A DNA stretch of 44,620 nucleotides, taken from Bacteroidota bacterium (GTDB taxonomy: Bacteria; Bacteroidota; Bacteroidia; JAIBAJ01). The number at the start of each line of letters is the position of its first letter. The stretch's first letter is position 1. The DNA lies in assembly GCA_947475205.1 (NCBI GenBank), contig CANJNG010000013.1:1-44620 (forward strand), read 5' to 3'. Positions 32,607 through 40,472 of this stretch are shown here, piece after piece. A model generated the notes under the pieces. The model saw nothing but the letters and a program-made list of their open reading frames with translations. It did no database searches and had not been told where the DNA came from. The position numbers and the translations under genes are program-made.

Positions 32607-33803
32607 ATGCAAACCGATAACTTTAGTTTTGATCTGATAGTGGTGGGAGGAGGTAGTGCGGGAGTGGCTGCAGCATATTCGGCGGCTAAACAGGGGGCAA
32701 AGGTAGCCTTATTAGAGAAAAAACCATTCAGTGGCGGCAGGGCTACCGATACTTTTGTAGGAACTATGTGCGGATTATATTTCCGAAACGAGCAAGATGA
32801 TTTCACTTATTCCTCCGATGGCTTTTTGGCTGAATTTGCCGAGAAACTAAAAGAATTGTCCAACACTTCCCCCATTAGAACCAAAAACGGAAATAAATTT
32901 TTACCCTACAAACAACCCGCTTTTGTTTTTTTATGTGATAAGTTGCTTACCGAGTCGGGCGTTCAAACATTTTATCACACTACAGTAATTGGCGTAGAGA
33001 CGAATGAAGATTCTCTTTCTTGCCTTTCCGCTTTTCACCAAAACAAAAAGTATTCATTCTTGGCCAAGTCATTTATTGATGCTTCGGGAACGGCCTTATT
33101 GCAAACTTTAGCCGGAAAAACCCCAATACAGGATGAGGAATATCAGCAATCTCATTTTTCGGTAAGGGTATCGGGTGTGGAAGGTTCTGACATACAAGAA
33201 CTTAAATTGGCTTTAGTTTATGCCTTGAAAAAGGCTGAACAAGCGGGAAGAATTTCAACAGCACTATCCTTTACTTCCCTCGTTCCGGGGCAAACAGCCA
33301 TCGATAACATATGGTTAAAAATTCCTATTACTCAAACTTGGTCAGGAACAACAACTAAGGATATTGGAAATCTCTCAGCTATAGAAATTGAAGCCCGAAG
33401 CAACGCCCAATTGATAGTGGAATGTTTGAAAGCCTTTTCTCCATTGTTTAGCAATACTGCGATAGCCGAATTAGCTTTTGAAACCGGAGTAAGAATAACT
33501 GAACGTAATCAAGGGAAAGAAATTCTAAGAAAAGAAGATGTATTGGGAGCTATAAAACGCAGTGATTCCTCTATAAAAGCTACTTGGCCAATTGAAATTT
33601 GGCAACCCGGCAAGCCTGTAATTATGGAGTATTTTGCAGAGAACGATTATTATTCCATTCCCAACGAAACTCTCACCTCGCCATATTATAAAAACCTGTT
33701 TTTCGTAGGACGAAATATTTCTGCTGATAGCGGTGCAATAGCCAGTGCAAGGGTAATAGGTACTTGCCTACAAATGGGCGAAACTGTTGCCAAATGGATT
33801 TAA
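32607..33803 (+). CDS. FAD-dependent oxidoreductase
   Basis: The start is ATG 32607 (398 residues); a TTG at 32601 is less likely. The N-terminal Rossmann motif is DLIVVGGGSAGVAAAYSAAK with an acidic end of the second strand (ALLEKKPFSGG). The GRATDTFVGT segment follows the pattern of the FAD_oxidored (PF12831-like) family. The C-terminal FAD contact is LFFVGRNISADSGAIASARV. No other cofactor motif is seen. Substrate unknown. A deacetylase and an acetyltransferase follow on the same strand, 72 nt and then overlapping, so it may belong to a surface-glycan or small-molecule group. Confidence 0.82.
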   Translation: MQTDNFSFDLIVVGGGSAGVAAAYSAAKQGAKVALLEKKPFSGGRATDTFVGTMCGLYFRNEQDDFTYSSDGFLAEFAEKLKELSNTSPIRTKNGNKFLPYKQPAFVFLCDKLLTESGVQTFYHTTVIGVETNEDSLSCLSAFHQNKKYSFLAKSFIDASGTALLQTLAGKTPIQDEEYQQSHFSVRVSGVEGSDIQELKLALVYALKKAEQAGRISTALSFTSLVPGQTAIDNIWLKIPITQTWSGTTTKDIGNLSAIEIEARSNAQLIVECLKAFSPLFSNTAIAELAFETGVRITERNQGKEILRKEDVLGAIKRSDSSIKATWPIEIWQPGKPVIMEYFAENDYYSIPNETLTSPYYKNLFFVGRNISADSGAIASARVIGTCLQMGETVAKWI

Positions 33804-33874
33804 TGTTTAAACTTAGGTTTGCGTATGTTGTCTGTATATTTTTGCTTTTCAAATTTTAATGCCTTAACAATATT

Positions 33875-34846
33875 ATGCGTTCACAGTTTTTTAGGTTTCT
33901 AAAATTTATCTCTCTCAATTTTTGGTTTCAACGTCAAAAGGAAAAACGGCTCTACATTTTGATGTTTCATCAGGTAAGTGATGAGCAAAAAACATTTTAC
34001 AGGCCCACTCCCGTTAAGGTTTTCAGGGGAATATGCCAGCACTTGTGGCGGTATCATAAAGTGATTCATATTTCGGAAGTGAAAGCACATTTCCAGAAAT
34101 CAAACCGCTCGGCAGTAGTTATTTCGTTCGACGACGGCCATTTAGATATTGCCAAAAACGCTTTTCCTGCTCTATCTAAATACAAACTGAAATTTAATAT
34201 CAATATTGATACTGAAATATTGGAAACCGGGCTTCCGCAGGATTTTGTGCGGGTATATGATATGTTAAACCAAGTGGATGCCACAACCTACTTTGACGAT
34301 GAATATATGGCTACCCCTATTAAAATCGACAGAGAAAATCCGGCCAATACCGAAAATGAGTTTACTGCAACGCTTTCGAAGTTAAACCCATTGCAACGCC
34401 GAAAATTTGTAACCAATATGGCAGAACATTTTGGCTTAGATAAAACCAAATTCTCCAAAATGTTATCGAAACAGGATGTAAAAAACTTATCGAGTGCAGG
34501 AGCAGAAGTGGGTTCCCACAGCCATTCGCACCCCATTTTTACGGCTATTCCCGAAGAGTTGGTAGAGTTTGAAATGCTTAAATCTAAAAATATTCTCGAA
34601 GAAATTACCGGAGCAAAGGTGCAAATTCTGGCCTATCCAAATGGACAGTTTAACAGCAACATTGAAAATCTGGCACTAAAATCGGGCTTCAACTATCTTT
34701 TGAAAACCGAAGATAAAATAAACACGATAGACAACCCTGAAACCGACACTTTCTTTCGGATTAACCAGTATTTCAGTTCCACGGAAGAAAGCATAGCTAG
34801 TATGTATGGTTTTCATTCCTTAGTAAATTCCTTACGAAACAGATAA
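33875..34846 (+). CDS. Polysaccharide deacetylase family protein
   Basis: The product is a 323-residue NodB-type deacetylase. Motif 1 is ISFDDGHLD (residues 83-91, the catalytic and metal Asp pair), motif 2 is SHSHSHP (214-220, metal His). The end has ILAYPNGQFNSNIENLALKSG (a modified motif 3-4). No signal peptide or membrane anchor is visible, apart from a basic-hydrophobic start (FFRFLKFISLNFWFQRQ). These enzymes remove acetyl groups from N-acetyl sugars. The stop codon overlaps the start of the acetyltransferase gene (TAATG, 34844-34848), so the two are translationally coupled. Confidence 0.86.
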   Translation: MRSQFFRFLKFISLNFWFQRQKEKRLYILMFHQVSDEQKTFYRPTPVKVFRGICQHLWRYHKVIHISEVKAHFQKSNRSAVVISFDDGHLDIAKNAFPALSKYKLKFNINIDTEILETGLPQDFVRVYDMLNQVDATTYFDDEYMATPIKIDRENPANTENEFTATLSKLNPLQRRKFVTNMAEHFGLDKTKFSKMLSKQDVKNLSSAGAEVGSHSHSHPIFTAIPEELVEFEMLKSKNILEEITGAKVQILAYPNGQFNSNIENLALKSGFNYLLKTEDKINTIDNPETDTFFRINQYFSSTEESIASMYGFHSLVNSLRNR

Positions 34847-35823
34847 TGGGAGAGTTTACCGTTAAGAAGCTAGAGCAAAAAAACATTGCTCAAATGACTG
34901 AATTATTCTCTTTGGCATTCAATATGCATTTGAAACCTGAGGTGGTGCAATGGAAATATTTTGATAATCCGGCTGGTGAAGCTATTTGGATGGGAATATT
35001 TTCGGTTGATAAATTAGTGGGTTCGGGAGCAATGGTAACGGAAGTGCTGAACGTTTTTGGCAAATCGCACACTGTTTACAAATGCACCGATTTAATGATT
35101 CACCCTGCACATCAGGGCAAAGGGTTGGCTTCTTTGATTAATGCTGCCTTGAGAGAACAGGTTTGGGAGTTGAATCCTGTGTTTTCTTATACGCTTTGCT
35201 CGAAGAACGCTACCTCCAATTTTTTAAAGAACGGCTGGATTAACATTGGAGGCCTAAGCAATTTTTTCAAACCAACACTTTTGCTAAAAGCCTCTCATTT
35301 TATTAACAGCAAACCCAATAAGAACATCCGAAAGTTCACTTCACCTGATGGCCTTTTTGAAAACTATGCTTTCAAAACTGACAACACCAAAATCAATGCA
35401 GCAAAGAGTGCTAAGTTTATGCACTGGAGAACACAAAACCCCAATTTCAGCTATTTCATTCTCGGCCATTTCAACCACAGTGAAATGGATGGATATTTGA
35501 TTTACAGCGTTGGGATTTCGGGAATTTTTAATTTGATTGATTTAGAGGCGGTTGGTGATGACAAACAGGTATATAAAAACTTGCTAAAGGCTTTGGAAAT
35601 AGAGGCCGTTCAAGCCAATTGCAAGGGAATTGTTGGAATTTGCTTGGAATCAAATTCGTTTTACAATATCCTCAAATCGCAACGGTATTTAAAGAACCCC
35701 TTCAAAAAAGGCCCATTACTTAGCACTATTGATTTCAATATTCTGAGTAAAGAAAAACCTTCAGAAGCCTTGCTGAATATTCATTCCTGGGAAGTGTTTG
35801 GGTTACTTTATGATGATGTGTGA
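34846..35823 (+). CDS. GNAT-family acetyltransferase
   Basis: The 325-residue product has a GNAT fold in the N-terminal half: LFSLAFNMHLKPEVVQWKYF (residues about 20-39), VYKCTDLMIHPAHQGKGLAS (the acetyl-CoA loop, Q-x-KG-x-A), then YTLCSKNATSNFLKNGW (strand 5-6). The second half, IGGLSNFFKPTLLLKAS to the end, is of the type seen in long GNAT proteins linked to surface polysaccharide genes. It is coupled to the deacetylase gene by overlapping stop/start. It may acetylate a sugar, opposite in direction to the deacetylase; that is inference. Confidence 0.78.
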   Translation: MGEFTVKKLEQKNIAQMTELFSLAFNMHLKPEVVQWKYFDNPAGEAIWMGIFSVDKLVGSGAMVTEVLNVFGKSHTVYKCTDLMIHPAHQGKGLASLINAALREQVWELNPVFSYTLCSKNATSNFLKNGWINIGGLSNFFKPTLLLKASHFINSKPNKNIRKFTSPDGLFENYAFKTDNTKINAAKSAKFMHWRTQNPNFSYFILGHFNHSEMDGYLIYSVGISGIFNLIDLEAVGDDKQVYKNLLKALEIEAVQANCKGIVGICLESNSFYNILKSQRYLKNPFKKGPLLSTIDFNILSKEKPSEALLNIHSWEVFGLLYDDV

Positions 35824-35932
35824 TGGGAATGAGCATAAAATTGAGTGATGCCTAACAATTGGTGTATTGAAAACTAAATGTGTTTGTCCTGAACTAAATC
35901 GGATTAAAAAATGTTCATTGCCCAAAAGCCAT

Positions 35933-35940
35933 TATTTTCG
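35933..35940 (+). promoter_or_regulatory. -7-like element TATTTTCG of tRNA-Lys
   Basis: A TAnnTTCG variant 15 nt before the tRNA 5' end. Same variant as rpsO. Confidence 0.4.
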
Positions 35941-35955
35941 CCCCCTGAAAAATAA

Positions 35956-36028
<73 letters not shown>

Positions 36029-36034
36029 CAGCAT

Positions 36035-36070
36035 AAAAAAAGCCTCTCAAATTATTGAGAGGCTTTTTTT
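36035..36070. terminator. Bidirectional terminator between tRNA-Lys and the BI-1 gene
   Basis: Perfect 16-bp arms at 36035-36050 and 36055-36070 (core GCCTCTCAA) with a 4-nt loop and T tracts on both sides. It ends both the tRNA and the minus-strand BI-1 gene. Confidence 0.88.
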
Positions 36071-36090
36071 TATTCATCCTTTTCAAGCCA

Positions 36091-36807
36091 TTAGTCTTTT
36101 CGTCCGCCAAACAAGCGAAGCAAAGCAAGGAATAGATTGATAAAATCAAGGTAAAGTTCCAAAGCACCCATTATAGCCACTTTACGCATAGTCATGCCAT
36201 CATTGTTAGAAGTCATTCCAATGTATTTCAATTTCTGAACATCATAAGCAGTTAGCCCGGTGAAGACCAATACTGCGATGAAAGAAATAGCATAGCTCAT
36301 GGCATCACTTTTCAAAAAGAAATTTACAACCGAGGCAATGATGATACCGAAAAGTGCCATCATCATCAGGCTGCCAAAAGCGGTTAAATCGGTCTTGGTG
36401 GTGTAACCCAAAACGGCCATCAGGCTAAACATTGCTGCTGAAACTGCAAAGATGCTGGCTATACTTCCCAAGGAATACACAAGGAAAATGAAGCTGAGCG
36501 AAAGGCCATTAATCACAGCATAAGCAATGAATAAACCCATTATAGTGGAAAGCGAAAACCGCTGCCATCCAAACGAAAGAGCCAAAACAAAGCCAAGCGG
36601 AGCAAACATTACGGCATAACCAAAAACACTAAGTCCGGTTTCGGTTACCATTAAGCTCAGAAATGCTGCATTTTGAGAAAAGAACCAAGCCACAATGGCC
36701 GATGTAGCCAATGCTCCACCCATCCACATAAACACATTTGCCATAAAGGTTTTGGCCAAGGTACCTTCGGAGGGCACGTTATAGACCTGAAAAAATTTGT
36801 CGTCCAT
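36091..36807 (-). CDS. Bax inhibitor-1/YccA family membrane protein
   Basis: The 238-residue protein has about seven transmembrane helices and the family's typical order: AKTFMANVFMWMGGALATSA, a mid-chain LSFGWQRFSLSTIMGLFIAY helix and the C-terminal FTGLTAYDVQKLKYIG, with ALELYLDFINLFLALLRLFGG at the end. The conserved acidic pair of the BI-1 family falls in TAYDVQK and YLDFINL. BI-1 proteins of bacteria act as calcium-leak or membrane-stress proteins; the exact role is not settled. A -7 box TACCTTTG lies at 36834-36841. Confidence 0.92.
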   Translation of the reverse strand: MDDKFFQVYNVPSEGTLAKTFMANVFMWMGGALATSAIVAWFFSQNAAFLSLMVTETGLSVFGYAVMFAPLGFVLALSFGWQRFSLSTIMGLFIAYAVINGLSLSFIFLVYSLGSIASIFAVSAAMFSLMAVLGYTTKTDLTAFGSLMMMALFGIIIASVVNFFLKSDAMSYAISFIAVLVFTGLTAYDVQKLKYIGMTSNNDGMTMRKVAIMGALELYLDFINLFLALLRLFGGRKD

Positions 36808-36833
36808 TTTATTTAAATATTAAAATTTGAAGG

Positions 36834-36841
36834 CAAAGGTA
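36834..36841 (-). promoter_or_regulatory. -7 element TACCTTTG for the BI-1 gene
   Basis: A perfect TAnnTTTG match on the minus strand, 26 nt before ATG 36807. Confidence 0.5.
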
Positions 36842-36874
36842 AAAGAAGGGAAGGCTAATAAATAGCTATTTCTC

Positions 36875-37498
36875 TTAATTTTTACTATCGTGTTGTTCAT
36901 TTCTCCCAGTTATCACAACATACAATGAATAGAAAAATATAAGGGGAATAAGAATTACCGAGCTTAATGAAAACACCAACCCATAGACTAAGAACAGCCC
37001 AAAAAGCAATATGTCTGTTAAAGTTGGTTTGGTGTCTATCGGGACTTTATCTAAGTCAAACACCTTGCGGAGCTCGGCTATTTTCATGTCCATGGCCTGA
37101 TTGTTTGTAATGAGGTCGTGGTAGAGGTTCTTTGTTCTTCGGCCTCGGGCAAAGGCTCTTAAAACACAGCGGAGATTAAAGAGAACACCCGTCATAACTG
37201 CACTGCTATTAATCAAAAAGGCCGTTGTATAACCTTTGCAGCCCGAAGCAATCTCCCAAGTGCTAATCTCACTTTCGCCCGCCATATCGTTAGCATAACC
37301 GGTGACTAAATGGTGCAGGTCGTGCTTTAAAATAACTTTTCGCCTCGAATCAAAGTTAGGGAAATAGATTGGAAAGCTCGGCAACAGATATATCTTGACA
37401 CTTTTGCTGGCTTCGCCTCCGTCGGGCAAAAAACCGTTGTCGATATAGTATTGGGTAAGAACTTCCCGAGGGGTTTGATTGTCGCGGTTGGGTTGCAT
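36875..37498 (-). CDS. Membrane protein with Coq4-like HDxxH motif
   Basis: The 207-residue protein has the motif KHDLHHLVTGYANDMAGESEI (from residue 58; His 59, Asp 60, His 63, Glu 75). This matches the HDxxH...E zinc-site pattern of the COQ4 family, which in other organisms takes part in ubiquinone biosynthesis. The C-terminal third has two membrane spans (about 157-176 and 178-195). Soluble COQ4 proteins usually lack this hydrophobic end. Bacteroidota are expected to use menaquinone, so a different substrate is likely. No quinone genes are nearby. The family link is by motif only. Confidence 0.65.
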   Translation of the reverse strand: MQPNRDNQTPREVLTQYYIDNGFLPDGGEASKSVKIYLLPSFPIYFPNFDSRRKVILKHDLHHLVTGYANDMAGESEISTWEIASGCKGYTTAFLINSSAVMTGVLFNLRCVLRAFARGRRTKNLYHDLITNNQAMDMKIAELRKVFDLDKVPIDTKPTLTDILLFGLFLVYGLVFSLSSVILIPLIFFYSLYVVITGRNEQHDSKN

Positions 37499-37622
37499 TA
37501 GGGGTTAAATTAGAAAACTTCTCTCCAGAATTACACGGCAAAAGTAGACCACCATTTCAAATGGCAAATCAAAGCATATCATTTTGTAGATTGTAGCCTC
37601 AATTGCATTTTCTTTGCCTGTA

Positions 37623-38093
37623 ATGCAGAAAGCCATTTTTCTTGACCGCGACGGAGTGCTGATTGCCGAACGCGATGGTGCTTATAATTTTGAACTTAAA
37701 AATAGTTATCTGCTTCCCGGCATAGGTTTATTTTTACAAGAAATGGCCAAACAGGGCTACATCTTTATTGTGATTACCAATCAAAGTGGAGTAAGCAAAG
37801 GTTTATATACATTGGAAAACTTAGAGGCAATGCATCAAAGTATATCGGAACAACTAAAGAGTTTTGGGGTGGAAATTGCTGAATATTATGCTTGTCCACA
37901 TTTTCCCGCAGTGTCTGAATGCTTGTGCAGAAAACCAAAAGGTTTACTGATTCAAAAAGCTGTTGCCCGCTTTGGAATCGACTCTAAGTTATCGGTAATG
38001 ATTGGCGACCGCCCTCGTGATATTGAGGCTGCAAATGTTGCCGGGGTGAGAGGGCTTTTAATTGAAAGTAATTCGGTGCTAAAGAGTATTTAA
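37623..38093 (+). CDS. HAD-IIIA phosphatase, GmhB-like (heptose-bisphosphate phosphatase)
   Basis: ATG 37623 gives 156 residues, a normal GmhB length. Motifs: AIFLDRDGVL (Asp 8, Asp 10), ITNQSGVSKGL (Thr 52), the zinc-binding set CPHFP...CLCRKPKG (Cys 91, His 93, Cys 100, Cys 102) and VMIGDRPRDIEAA (Asp 129). This set is typical of D-glycero-D-manno-heptose-1,7-bisphosphate 7-phosphatase, used to make LPS heptose; histidinol phosphatase is the main alternative. No other heptose genes are in the window. A bidirectional terminator follows. Confidence 0.82.
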   Translation: MQKAIFLDRDGVLIAERDGAYNFELKNSYLLPGIGLFLQEMAKQGYIFIVITNQSGVSKGLYTLENLEAMHQSISEQLKSFGVEIAEYYACPHFPAVSECLCRKPKGLLIQKAVARFGIDSKLSVMIGDRPRDIEAANVAGVRGLLIESNSVLKSI

Positions 38094-38094
38094 A

Positions 38095-38133
38095 AACCCT
38101 GCTAAACGTAGTGTTTTTACGCTTAGCAGGGTT
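38095..38133. terminator. Bidirectional terminator between the GmhB-like and foldase genes
   Basis: Perfect 11-bp arms at 38095-38105 and 38123-38133 (AACCCTGCTAA and its complement), an inner ACG/CGT pairing in the loop and short A/T runs outside. It lies between two convergent genes. Confidence 0.75.
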
Positions 38134-38153
38134 ATTCTTTTCAAGTCTAGTTA

Positions 38154-40259
38154 TTACTTACTGTATTGGCTTTTCACTCGGTTGTCGATAACTCCGGCTT
38201 TATCTTTCAAAGCTTCAAACACTTCGTATTGCACCCGTTGGTTATACGTTTGCTTTAACTCAGCAGCACTGGCTTTGTAATCTTTTGTAGCAGCAGGTTC
38301 TTCAATATTACTTACGAAAGCCACATAAGATCCTGTACTTCCCGCAACCGGTTTAGTCGCTCCGGGCTTTTTAGTAGAAGCAATTGTTCCAATCAAATCA
38401 AATTCGCGGCCATAAGTAGCAATTTGTGATGAAGAAAATGTTAATCCTCTAACTGTATCAATGGGAGAACTTAATTTAGCTGCTAAAGAGCCAGCATCTG
38501 TAGCGGTTTTAAGGGCTTCGGCCAATTCAGCCGATAGTTTCTCGCCCTTCTTCTGTTTGCGAAGATTGAGGGTTACATCGTCTTTAACCTGATCTAAGGG
38601 TTTAAATCCTTTAGGGGTAACTTCTTTCAATTTAGCAATCACGAAACGTTTGCCCAATTCAAACACCTTTGAAACATTGTCTTTGTCGGCATTGTAAGCC
38701 CAACCGATAATGTCTTTTGCATTGTCAATACCGGGGATATTGGTAGAAGTTTCCTTAACATCAAATTCGCGTTTGTTGATTTTAAGTTCTTCGGCAGTTT
38801 TATCAAACGCCTCAGCCGAGCTTGCTTTTGCAGCAAATTCATCTGCTTTAGCAAAAGTGGCCTGATAAGTTTTGTTGCTGGGTTCAACGTGGCGAACAAC
38901 AGTACCGATGTCGTATTTGCGGGTTTCTTTACCACGAGCAGTAATTTCAATTAAGTGTACTCCAAATTGTGAAACCACGATTGGCATATCGCCAACTTTT
39001 CCGTTGAAACAGGCATCGTTGAAGGGTTTCACCATCATTCCTTGTTTGAAATAGCCTAAATCACCACCTTTTATGGCCGAACCTGCATCGGTAGATAGCT
39101 TGGTGGCTAGTTCTGCGAAGTTTGCACCGGCTTGAATCATCTTTTTCAAACTATCGGCTTCGGCTTGCACTTTAGCTAATGGTTTCTTGTCTATTTTTAA
39201 TAGGATGTGGCGAGCTTTAACTGAGTCAGCCACATTTTTAATAGCGATAACCTTAGCTACTTTATAGCCTTCTGCATCGAAAATTGGCCCTGCAACTGAA
39301 CCTACACCAGCTTTTAGCAATGAATCAAAACCGGGAAGAAAAGCACCTGGAAGCATCAAATTTTCTTTATATTTTACATCAGAATAGAAATTGATAAGCG
39401 AAGTGTCGTTATCGGTAGTTTTAAACTCTTCTTTAATCTTGTTTATTTCGGCCAAAGTTTTGCTGCGATCGTCGTCGCTGGCTTGAATATCAAATACAAC
39501 ATATTCTATTTTGCGGCTTTCCTCTGTTTGTTTGTATTTGTATTTGTTATCGTCATAATACTTTTTCAATTCCTCATCGGTAACAGCTATGGTGCTATCC
39601 AAAATAGTAGCGTATTTTTTGCCCACAACTAATGCGTCAAACTTTTTGTTTTTAGCAATGTAGTCGTTTTTAGCTTGTTTGCTGTTTACGAAAATCCCTT
39701 TCGCTACCAATGCGTTGTACTTTTTGTTGCGTTTGTCGGTTTTAATTTCGTCTTCGAAAAGCAACCAACGCTCACGAGTAGCCCCGGTTTCGTCTTCGTC
39801 CATCTTTTTCAAGAAATTAAGAACACCTTGAGGGTTAAATTTGCCGCTGTTAGGGTCAGTGAAAGCTTGTACTACCGATGGATGCGGGTTGCTGCCTTGC
39901 ACCATATCGTAAAGTTCTTCGGGACTAACGCCTACGCCTAATTCGTCCATTTCTTTCCCCAATACTTTTTCACTAATTAACTGATTCCAAACTTGATTGC
40001 GAATCATTTCGGCGGTGTTGTCGTCTAGGTTTTTTTGCTGTGTGTTGTTCTTGTAGTTTTCTACCGTGGTGGCCACTTTGGTTTCATATTCTCGTCCGTC
40101 GATTTCCGTTCCGTCGATTTCGCCAACCATCATACGGCCACGATTTGAAAAAGAATTGTTTGAATCGAACAGGTCACTAACTACAAAAAGCACTAAAGCT
40201 CCGCCAATTGTGATAAGAAGAAGGGTTGATTTCTCTCTGATTTTACTAATTAAAGCCAT
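38154..40259 (-). CDS. PpiD/SurA-type peptidyl-prolyl isomerase
   Basis: The 701-residue protein starts with an inner-membrane anchor (residues 12-30, TLLLITIGGALVLFVVSDL), a SurA_N-type chaperone region (DGTEIDGREYETKVATTVENY, then NQLISEKVLGKEMDELGVGV), a parvulin domain (VKARHILLKIDKKPLAK, GGDLGYFKQGMMVKPFNDAC and FGVHLIEITARG) and a C-terminal chaperone domain. This is the layout of PpiD: an anchored periplasmic foldase for outer-membrane and secreted proteins. It may help with the many exported proteins in this genome. The -7-like box TATCTTCG is at 40284-40291. A second parvulin copy is not visible. Length is normal. Confidence 0.92.
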   Translation of the reverse strand: MALISKIREKSTLLLITIGGALVLFVVSDLFDSNNSFSNRGRMMVGEIDGTEIDGREYETKVATTVENYKNNTQQKNLDDNTAEMIRNQVWNQLISEKVLGKEMDELGVGVSPEELYDMVQGSNPHPSVVQAFTDPNSGKFNPQGVLNFLKKMDEDETGATRERWLLFEDEIKTDKRNKKYNALVAKGIFVNSKQAKNDYIAKNKKFDALVVGKKYATILDSTIAVTDEELKKYYDDNKYKYKQTEESRKIEYVVFDIQASDDDRSKTLAEINKIKEEFKTTDNDTSLINFYSDVKYKENLMLPGAFLPGFDSLLKAGVGSVAGPIFDAEGYKVAKVIAIKNVADSVKARHILLKIDKKPLAKVQAEADSLKKMIQAGANFAELATKLSTDAGSAIKGGDLGYFKQGMMVKPFNDACFNGKVGDMPIVVSQFGVHLIEITARGKETRKYDIGTVVRHVEPSNKTYQATFAKADEFAAKASSAEAFDKTAEELKINKREFDVKETSTNIPGIDNAKDIIGWAYNADKDNVSKVFELGKRFVIAKLKEVTPKGFKPLDQVKDDVTLNLRKQKKGEKLSAELAEALKTATDAGSLAAKLSSPIDTVRGLTFSSSQIATYGREFDLIGTIASTKKPGATKPVAGSTGSYVAFVSNIEEPAATKDYKASAAELKQTYNQRVQYEVFEALKDKAGVIDNRVKSQYSK

Positions 40260-40283
40260 TTTCTACGTTTGAATTTTGGGCGG

Positions 40284-40291
40284 CGAAGATA
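40284..40291 (-). promoter_or_regulatory. -7-like element TATCTTCG of the foldase gene
   Basis: A TAnnTTCG variant on the minus strand, 24 nt before ATG 40259. Confidence 0.42.
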
Positions 40292-40452
40292 CATTATTTG
40301 TTTTACGCTGTTTAACAATGTTTTTGTGTGAGTGATTTTTGTTTTGGTGACTACTTAATACAGTGTTGGATTCTTTTCAATCGCACATTTAATCACATGC
40401 TGAATTCTGTAAAACCAAACTCTCCCACTATCTTTTCATTTCCCTAATCGTC

Positions 40453-40460
40453 TATTTTTG
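40453..40460 (+). promoter_or_regulatory. -7 element TATTTTTG for the large outer-membrane gene
   Basis: A perfect TAnnTTTG match 12 nt before the TTG start at 40473. It supports that unusual start codon; no in-frame ATG occurs before residue 22. Confidence 0.5.
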
Positions 40461-40472
40461 CCAAAATAGAAT

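Noticed and set aside
32573-32806. Minus-strand frame over the FAD oxidoreductase start
   Set aside because: Overlaps the Rossmann-motif codons of a clear gene on the plus strand.
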